9,959 nt of DNA, from the NCBI GenBank assembly GCA_016214375.1, contig JACROQ010000094.1, positions 1 through 9,959 on the forward strand. The letters run 5' to 3'. Under the pieces are notes generated by a model. The model ran no database searches. It was not told the origin of the DNA and worked only from the letters and a program-made list of their open reading frames with translations. A program made the position numbers and the translations under genes. Positions within the stretch are counted from its first letter, which is position 1. Each line of letters begins with the position of its first letter. This stretch comes from Nitrospirota bacterium (GTDB lineage: Bacteria; Nitrospirota; 9FT-COMBO-42-15; HDB-SIOI813). This document shows positions 5,424 to 9,959 of the stretch, in pieces.

Positions 5424-8400
5424 TCACCCCGACAGGAGTGTTTTATAGATGGCCTCTGTCTGGGGAGAGGGACTGAGACCTATGGTGGCAGAAAATATCT
5501 TTCGTAGATTGTTGTAAATCGCTAACGCCTCGGCACGGCGGCCGAGCCTGTGATAGCAGGCAATCAGGCGCTGGTAGAATTCCTCGGCAAGGGGGTCCAC
5601 CTCGATACCTTTCTTTAAGGTCTCTATTGCTTTATTAAACTCGCCCATATTTTCATATATCCTACCCAGCTCTCCGGTATAGCGCAGGAACTTGCTCCTC
5701 AATCTCTCACGAAGGAGCATAGCCCACTCATAGTCCTGGCTATCTGCAAGGAAGCCCCCCTTATATAGGGCAATCGCCTTCTCCATCAGCGGGATGGCCC
5801 TCTCTCTATCCCCTTCTTTTATCACCCCTTCAGCCCTGCCGAGGATGCGCTCAAATGCCCAAACATCCACCCAGCAGTAGTGTGGATCGAGGGTGACCAG
5901 GCCATCCTGAAAGCTTATCGCCCTCTCAGCCCCCACAAGCTCCCTGAGCCGGACGATGTTTATCCCGAATGCCTTGTGCGCCAGGTCCCCTTCCGATTCA
6001 GGCCATAATGTGTCAATGATCTGGTCTTCCCTTACATGACGCCCCCCTGATGCGATCAATAATTTGAGCATGGCCAGCGGTCTCTTCTTGACCTTCCTTG
6101 AAAATCTTACCGCCTTTCCGTCATTAACCAATTCAAATCTTCCGAGGGTGTATATCCTGACCGGCCAGGGCCAGTCTTCAATCTCACTGGGTGGTGTCTC
6201 AGGGGTGACATGACGCCTTCTGATCAGTTCCTGTACATAGTCAACCTCTATCCCGGCCTCGAGGGCCTTACAGCAGAGCCGCGCCATGACCTTCGGGAAC
6301 CAGATGTAGGTATTACTGAACCCATACTTTCTCCCCAGGGCCATTGCCTTTTTGAGGGATTCCAGTCCATCCTCCTCTTTACCACGCTCAAGGGCAATCT
6401 GTGCCTCTGCGATGAGGGACATGAATTCAAAGGGTTTGCTCTTCATCATCAACGCCTTTTTGTAAGATTGAGTCAGGTGATAGGCTGACTCCTCATATTC
6501 TTGAAGCCCGTACATGACATAGGCCCTTTCAAGATGGTACACATAATCAATGACTGGAAACCCTGTATCCCTCCCCTTTTCCCACATCAACTTTGTATGA
6601 GAATCCGCCTGTGTCACATTTCCACGCAGCAGCGCCTTATGAGCCATAAGACTGTGATAGAAGCTCTGGTCTATTGGCCGGGCGCCACCGAGGGATGATG
6701 CCATCCTGTTTAAAAATCTCTCGGCTGTTTGAAAATCCCCTGCGTTAAGGGCGCTCAAGACACCGTGACCGAGCAGTACAAAGTCAAACACATGGACCCC
6801 TGTAGAGTCAGCAATATGCACGGCATCTAAGACAACTCCAAGACACCTCTCATGAGCCCCGGTAAGCGAAAGATACGTAGACTCCATCCACTTCATCAAC
6901 AACACAAGCTGGGGCATAGCATCCCTGTCTTTGCTATACTTCTGGAAGGAAGCGATGATTGCCTCAGCCGCCTCAAAATCCCCTAATCTGGCCCTGTAAT
7001 AGGCCAGGTTCACAAGAGCCGGAACCTTTACACCGATGTTATGACATCCCTGTAAAAGGGTATGCACCCGCTCTGCCCACGAGTCGATCACCGGATTCTG
7101 CGGCTGTCTGTATACCAGGGCCATAAACATGTTGTTTGTCACACCGGCATTGATCTCTCCTGGCGGAGGCGCCCCGAAGGTCTCCATGAGCTCATCAATC
7201 AGCTCGATCCACTGGTCAAGCTCCTTGAGGTTCATTGTGAAGTGTGTAATAGATTGGACAATCGATGACCAGGTGAGAAATACCCCTGTTGCATCTCCCT
7301 GTTTCCGAAAAAGGTTCAAGGCCCTCTTGAGTTGTGCACCCGCCTGGACTGGATCAAAGAAGAGGTGGGAGAGACCAAGCCAGTAGAGGAGATAGGGATC
7401 ATTATCAACCACCCCGCCAGGAAGGGAGGTTATCCATTCCTCAAGTACCCTGTTCCTTCCCTGGGCCATCAGGGTCTGTGCACTCTTCATCACCAGTCTG
7501 GCAATCCCGTCCCAGTTGCAAACGTTACGGTACAGATCAAAGGCATTCTCAAATCTTCCACTCTCCTCAAGGATTGTGCCAGCCTTCTGCTGTATTTTGG
7601 ATATATCATCATGGGGAAAATAATCCCTCGCATGGGAGAGGAGAAATTCCCGAAAAAGGGGATGGTACTGATAAACAGGGCTCTTGTGAGGACGTTTATC
7701 CGTAAAAAAGTGGTTGCGGTTTAAATCAGACAGGATATGTTCCGCAGAGTCAAGGCCAGTGAGATTTCTCGCCATACCGGCATCCATGTCAGGTAAAAAT
7801 GAGGTCTTTAATAAAAAGTCCTGTGTGTCTCTGTCAATCTTCTGAAATATCTCTGCGTGAAAGTAGTCAGAAATTGTCCTGTTGGTAACACCTGCCCAGG
7901 AGTTAGTACCTATCTCCCCTCTCTTGATCCTCTCCAGGATAAGCATAAGCCCGGCTACCCAGCCGCCGGTGTTATTGTGACATTCCTGGAGCATCTCTTT
8001 TGAAAGCCTCCCTTTTAATTTGAGCCTCATGACGCCTTCAGATTCTTCAGGGGTGAGGCAAAGATTGTCCCATCCAATGACTTCCATGAGATGATTCACT
8101 TCCATCCTTGCAAGGAAATCGGGTGGGCAATTCCTGCATAACATAATGACATTAACTCCAGACGGAATGGCTTTAAAGCCCTCACGGATGATTCCATAAA
8201 AACCGGAATCTTCCGGAACATCCTGGCAGTTATCAAAGACAAGACAGGATGGGACCTTCAAATTGTTGAAGAGGTTCTCAAAGTAACGCCTGGTAAATGT
8301 GGAAAGGCCAGGGATATATTCAGGGGTTAAGAGGGGAAGTGATCTCTTTTTAGAGGGTGCGGCATTCTTCGCTGCGAGGCCCATGTAGTAGAAGAAAGAG

Positions 8401-8630
8401 GCCGCATCTGAATCGCCTTCATCCACCTGATACCATAGAGATGGCAACTTACGGCCATCGATATAGCTGCTTACCAGGACGGTCTTCCCTGCACCCGGTG
8501 GGCCGCATATCCAGATGACAGGCTTTTTACGGGCATGATCCAGAAGACTGAAAAGCCTTTTCTGGAGAAGGACTCCAGCGTAATGCGGACGGGTTATCTT
8601 AACAAGAGAGGCATCCCCGGATTTCGCCAT
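5424..8630 (-). CDS. MalT-like STAND ATPase with TPR region and C-terminal SARP (winged helix plus BTAD) regulator
   Basis: The protein has 1068 residues and is predicted to be a cytoplasmic, signal-responsive transcription activator. Residues about 12-340 are a MalT-like STAND NTPase: Walker A GPPGAGKT at 43-50, a WYQVDEGD segment at 66-73 and Walker B LVFDN at 130-134. About 345-800 is helical and TPR-like, the part that in MalT and relatives binds the inducer. From about 823 an OmpR/PhoB-type winged helix begins (YTLGRFEL, then RPLAMLKLLIASGGRHV, EDQIIDTLWP), and 922-1066 is a BTAD with the hallmarks YKGGFLAD, DYEWAMLLRERL and the closing LSPSPQTEAIY. This differs from MalT and LuxR-type LAL proteins, which end in a LuxR helix-turn-helix. 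ATP binding, oligomerisation and opening on effector binding are family knowledge; the effector here is unknown. A ribosome site AAGGGG lies 9 bases before ATG, and a near-consensus sigma70 promoter lies at 8704-8676. Two downstream 11-bp direct-repeat sites are likely targets. Confidence 0.93.
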   Translation of the reverse strand: MAKSGDASLVKITRPHYAGVLLQKRLFSLLDHARKKPVIWICGPPGAGKTVLVSSYIDGRKLPSLWYQVDEGDSDAASFFYYMGLAAKNAAPSKKRSLPLLTPEYIPGLSTFTRRYFENLFNNLKVPSCLVFDNCQDVPEDSGFYGIIREGFKAIPSGVNVIMLCRNCPPDFLARMEVNHLMEVIGWDNLCLTPEESEGVMRLKLKGRLSKEMLQECHNNTGGWVAGLMLILERIKRGEIGTNSWAGVTNRTISDYFHAEIFQKIDRDTQDFLLKTSFLPDMDAGMARNLTGLDSAEHILSDLNRNHFFTDKRPHKSPVYQYHPLFREFLLSHARDYFPHDDISKIQQKAGTILEESGRFENAFDLYRNVCNWDGIARLVMKSAQTLMAQGRNRVLEEWITSLPGGVVDNDPYLLYWLGLSHLFFDPVQAGAQLKRALNLFRKQGDATGVFLTWSSIVQSITHFTMNLKELDQWIELIDELMETFGAPPPGEINAGVTNNMFMALVYRQPQNPVIDSWAERVHTLLQGCHNIGVKVPALVNLAYYRARLGDFEAAEAIIASFQKYSKDRDAMPQLVLLMKWMESTYLSLTGAHERCLGVVLDAVHIADSTGVHVFDFVLLGHGVLSALNAGDFQTAERFLNRMASSLGGARPIDQSFYHSLMAHKALLRGNVTQADSHTKLMWEKGRDTGFPVIDYVYHLERAYVMYGLQEYEESAYHLTQSYKKALMMKSKPFEFMSLIAEAQIALERGKEEDGLESLKKAMALGRKYGFSNTYIWFPKVMARLCCKALEAGIEVDYVQELIRRRHVTPETPPSEIEDWPWPVRIYTLGRFELVNDGKAVRFSRKVKKRPLAMLKLLIASGGRHVREDQIIDTLWPESEGDLAHKAFGINIVRLRELVGAERAISFQDGLVTLDPHYCWVDVWAFERILGRAEGVIKEGDRERAIPLMEKAIALYKGGFLADSQDYEWAMLLRERLRSKFLRYTGELGRIYENMGEFNKAIETLKKGIEVDPLAEEFYQRLIACYHRLGRRAEALAIYNNLRKIFSATIGLSPSPQTEAIYKTLLSG

Positions 8631-8675
8631 AGTCCCGCACCCCTTAGGCCCTTTGCTGGTGTAAAAACAAGCGGG

Positions 8676-8704
8676 ATTATAACAGCTTGGTTAAAACAAG
8701 TCAA
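8676..8704 (-). promoter_or_regulatory. Sigma70-type promoter of the STAND-SARP regulator gene
   Basis: On the minus strand, TTGACT (8704-8699) is followed by exactly 17 bases and TATAAT (8681-8676), five of six and six of six matches to consensus. The TG two bases before the -10 box adds extended -10 character. Transcription should start near 8669, about 40 bases before the ATG at 8630, with the AAGGGG ribosome site in the leader. No copy of the 11-bp repeats found before the downstream genes is present, so the regulator is probably made constitutively and not by this loop. Confidence 0.7.
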
Positions 8705-8806
8705 AAAATTAACGGACAAATGTGTATGGAGAAGTTCAAAAGCTGGTTGGTATCAATTAGTAGATTTACTGTCCCTGGAGTAGACATCGACATGTATGAC
8801 CCTCGT
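8705..8806. other. Gene-free stretch between regulator promoter and gene remnants
   Basis: Together with the two remnants and the promoters, this belongs to about 525 bases without an intact gene (8631-9156). I see no RNA gene, terminator-like hairpin with a T run, or further recognisable coding debris in it. The plus frame from 8687 is open through here, but its residues match nothing I know. Confidence 0.5.
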
Positions 8807-8926
8807 AATCTCCCCTCCCCTTTTATAGAACTCAGGCCTCAAACAGGGAGGACGCACCAGTTGCGCATACATTTAAGCCATTTATTCCACCCTGTTGCAG
8901 GGGATAAGGCGTATGGGGAAAAAGCT
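8807..8926 (+). pseudogene. Remnant of an RluA-family pseudouridine synthase
   Basis: In the plus frame starting at 8822, about 35 codons read FIELRPQTGRTHQLRIHLSH, then LFHPVAGDKAYGEK. This is the conserved late block of RluA-type 23S rRNA or tRNA pseudouridine synthases (TGRTHQ(I/L)R(V/I)H, HPV.GD..YG). The catalytic core with HRLDxxTSG is absent upstream, and the C-terminal LHA..L.F.HP part is absent downstream. Within the block, the usual Gly before HPV is Phe. Upstream residues in the same frame (about 8687-8815) do not look like this family. It is a fragment of roughly 40 residues and not a working enzyme. Confidence 0.75.
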
Positions 8927-8927
8927 G

Positions 8928-9080
8928 ACCCATGGACGTTCCCTTTCTCTCCTTGGCGCGAACGCCATCATGGGCCTTCGATGGGACTACGGCTACATCG
9001 GTGGTGACTGGCGCTCCCTCCTCATGCTGGTAGCAACGGGCACGGCATGCAGGGTAAGTGGCATGAACAGGGAAAGATGA
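8928..9080 (+). pseudogene. Remnant of a YbjQ/UPF0145 (DUF74) protein, C-terminal end
   Basis: In a different plus frame from the preceding remnant, codons from 8928 read SLLGANAIMGLRWDYGYIGG, then DWRSLLMLVATGTACRV, and stop with TGA at 9078-9080. This matches the C-terminal block of the YbjQ/UPF0145 heavy-metal-binding-like family (LGANA(V/I)xGxxxDY, MLMVxATGTA). The N-terminal two thirds (TTP..EG..I..Y.G.V.GE) are missing. The junction with the RluA fragment falls within a few bases of 8920-8930. This looks like two decayed genes brought together by deletion. The reading frame is intact over its 50 codons, so the decay or deletion may be fairly recent. Confidence 0.68.
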
Positions 9081-9105
9081 AAATACTCCTCTTTTGTAAA
9101 TATAG

Positions 9106-9135
9106 TTGACATGAACATCTCCATTCTATTATGCT
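9106..9135 (+). promoter_or_regulatory. Putative sigma70 promoter of the tldD-type gene
   Basis: A perfect TTGACA (9106-9111) is followed by two candidate -10 boxes: TATTAT at 9127-9132 with a 15-bp spacer, and TATGCT at 9130-9135 with an 18-bp spacer. Either puts the start about 15-20 bases before the ATG at 9157. The -35 match is strong; the exact -10 box is uncertain. Confidence 0.5.
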
Positions 9136-9156
9136 ATTTTATAGAGTGGACGTGCG

Positions 9157-9959
9157 ATGTCTAAAGAGCTAATGACCCCTGAGACCTTTCTCACCAAAAA
9201 ATTCGGTATAGATAGTCATTCCGTTGAAAAGGCGATGTCCGGTTTCCTTAGAGGAAGGATAGACTATGCGGACCTCTATTTTGAGTATGTCATCCATGAT
9301 GCCCTTGGACTCGAAGAGGGTCTTGTAAAGACCGCCTCCAGGAACATTGCCCAGGGAGTGGGCGTGCGTGCCCTTGCAGGAGACAAGACAGGGTATGCAC
9401 ACTCTGACGAGATCTCCTTAGATCAGATACAACTCGCTGCAAAGACAGCCAGCTTCATCGCATCAGGATCCGGAAATAGCGCCATCGTCCCCCTGCGGGG
9501 GATCGCCAGGCCTAAATCAGACCTCTACCCTGTTGAGACCTATCCAACAGATGTCCCCATCGAGGCCAGGATCAGATTGCTGGATAAAATAGACAAAATG
9601 GCCAGAGACTATGACCCCCGGATTAAAAACGTGCTTGCCTCTCTTAGCAGTGAGTTCAGGCTCATCCTGATCGTCACGTCAGAGGGGCTGGTCATCGGGG
9701 ATGTTCAACCGCTCTACCGGCTCAATGTTACGTGTATCGCAGAAGAGAATGGGAATCGCCAGAGCGGGAGCTACGGCGGGGGCGGCCGGATAGGCTTCCC
9801 TTACTTCTTTGAGGAAAACCGCTACATCCTCTATACGAGAAAGGCGGCAAGGCAGGCGATCACAAACTTGGAGGCCGTGAATACCCCTGCCGGGACGATG
9901 GATGTCGTCTTAGGGCCCGGGTGGCCTGGCATCCTCCTCCACGAGGCAGTGGGGCACGG
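9157..9959 (+). CDS. tldD: TldD-type zinc metalloprotease (PmbA/TldD family), partial, 3' end beyond right edge
   Basis: The first 267 residues of a protein that is usually about 460-480 residues long. TldD forms a heterodimer with TldE/PmbA; in E. coli the pair degrades unfolded peptides and helps mature microcin B17 and remove the CcdA antitoxin. Visible family blocks are an N-terminal region with RGRIDYADLYFEY (about 32-44), EEGLVKTASRNIAQGVGVRAL (about 53-73), TGYAHSDE (78-85), a Gly-rich RQSGSYGGGGRIGF stretch (about 200-213) and the zinc site WPGILLHEAVGH ending at residue 267. In HExxxH (H262, E263, H267) the two His are metal ligands and Glu is catalytic, as known for the family. The sequence ends directly after this motif. 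The ATG at 9157 has only a weak ribosome site (GAGTGG); ATG at 9172 is an alternative. The gene lies downstream of the pseudogene debris and on the opposite strand from the secreted-protein cluster, so it is probably an independent core gene. Confidence 0.95.
   Translation, partial: MSKELMTPETFLTKKFGIDSHSVEKAMSGFLRGRIDYADLYFEYVIHDALGLEEGLVKTASRNIAQGVGVRALAGDKTGYAHSDEISLDQIQLAAKTASFIASGSGNSAIVPLRGIARPKSDLYPVETYPTDVPIEARIRLLDKIDKMARDYDPRIKNVLASLSSEFRLILIVTSEGLVIGDVQPLYRLNVTCIAEENGNRQSGSYGGGGRIGFPYFFEENRYILYTRKAARQAITNLEAVNTPAGTMDVVLGPGWPGILLHEAVGH

Noticed and set aside
6210..7724. Plus-strand open frames of 65-130 codons
   Set aside because: All overlap the TPR region of the 1068-residue regulator, whose domain content is clear; none shows family features.
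8687..9007. A 106-codon plus frame as a real pseudouridine synthase-like gene
   Set aside because: Only about 35 residues match the RluA family, the catalytic motif is missing, and the C-terminal part is out-of-frame sequence of a different remnant.
9169..9402. A 77-codon minus frame
   Set aside because: It is antisense to the clear tldD coding sequence.

Overview
The window reads as a chromosomal segment of a Gram-negative environmental bacterium. A PEP-CTERM sorting signal, a secreted DUF1566/Lcl-type protein, a GENIGW-repeat exported protein and a large ATPase-TPR-SARP regulator are a combination I associate with Nitrospirota and Desulfobacterota, but the sequence alone does not fix the phylum. 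Base composition is moderate, with AT-rich intergenic stretches.

Layout. Almost everything from the left edge to about 8704 lies on the minus strand and is best read right to left. A regulator of 1068 residues (8630-5424) has its own near-consensus sigma70 promoter. After it come a 75-residue orphan protein (5358-5131), a secreted DUF1566 protein (5025-4381), a secreted GENIGW-repeat protein (4206-3334), a PEP-CTERM protein (3318-2758), and a very large protein without a signal peptide (2557 to beyond base 1, at least 852 residues). This last frame is open at the left edge, so an ORF search that requires a stop codon misses it, although it fills a quarter of the window. On the plus strand, 8807-9080 holds the debris of two unrelated housekeeping genes, an RluA-type pseudouridine synthase and a YbjQ/UPF0145 protein. 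From 9157 a tldD-type metalloprotease gene starts and runs off the right edge just after its HEAVGH zinc motif.

How it may work together. The regulator joins a MalT-like signal-sensing ATPase and a TPR superhelix to a C-terminal OmpR-type winged helix plus BTAD, that is, a SARP output module. SARP proteins are known to bind direct repeats spaced 11 bp apart that cover the -35 region. Two such sites occur here, each two 11-bp units (AATCTGTAGTC then AATCYGTAGTT) placed 9-10 nt before a TATAAW -10 box. One lies directly before the 75-residue gene and one before the DUF1566 gene, and neither promoter has a recognisable -35 hexamer. I infer that the regulator activates its neighbours, giving a locally controlled cell-surface or secretion locus. 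The -10 box of the 75-residue gene is so close to its ATG that the transcript is predicted to be leaderless.
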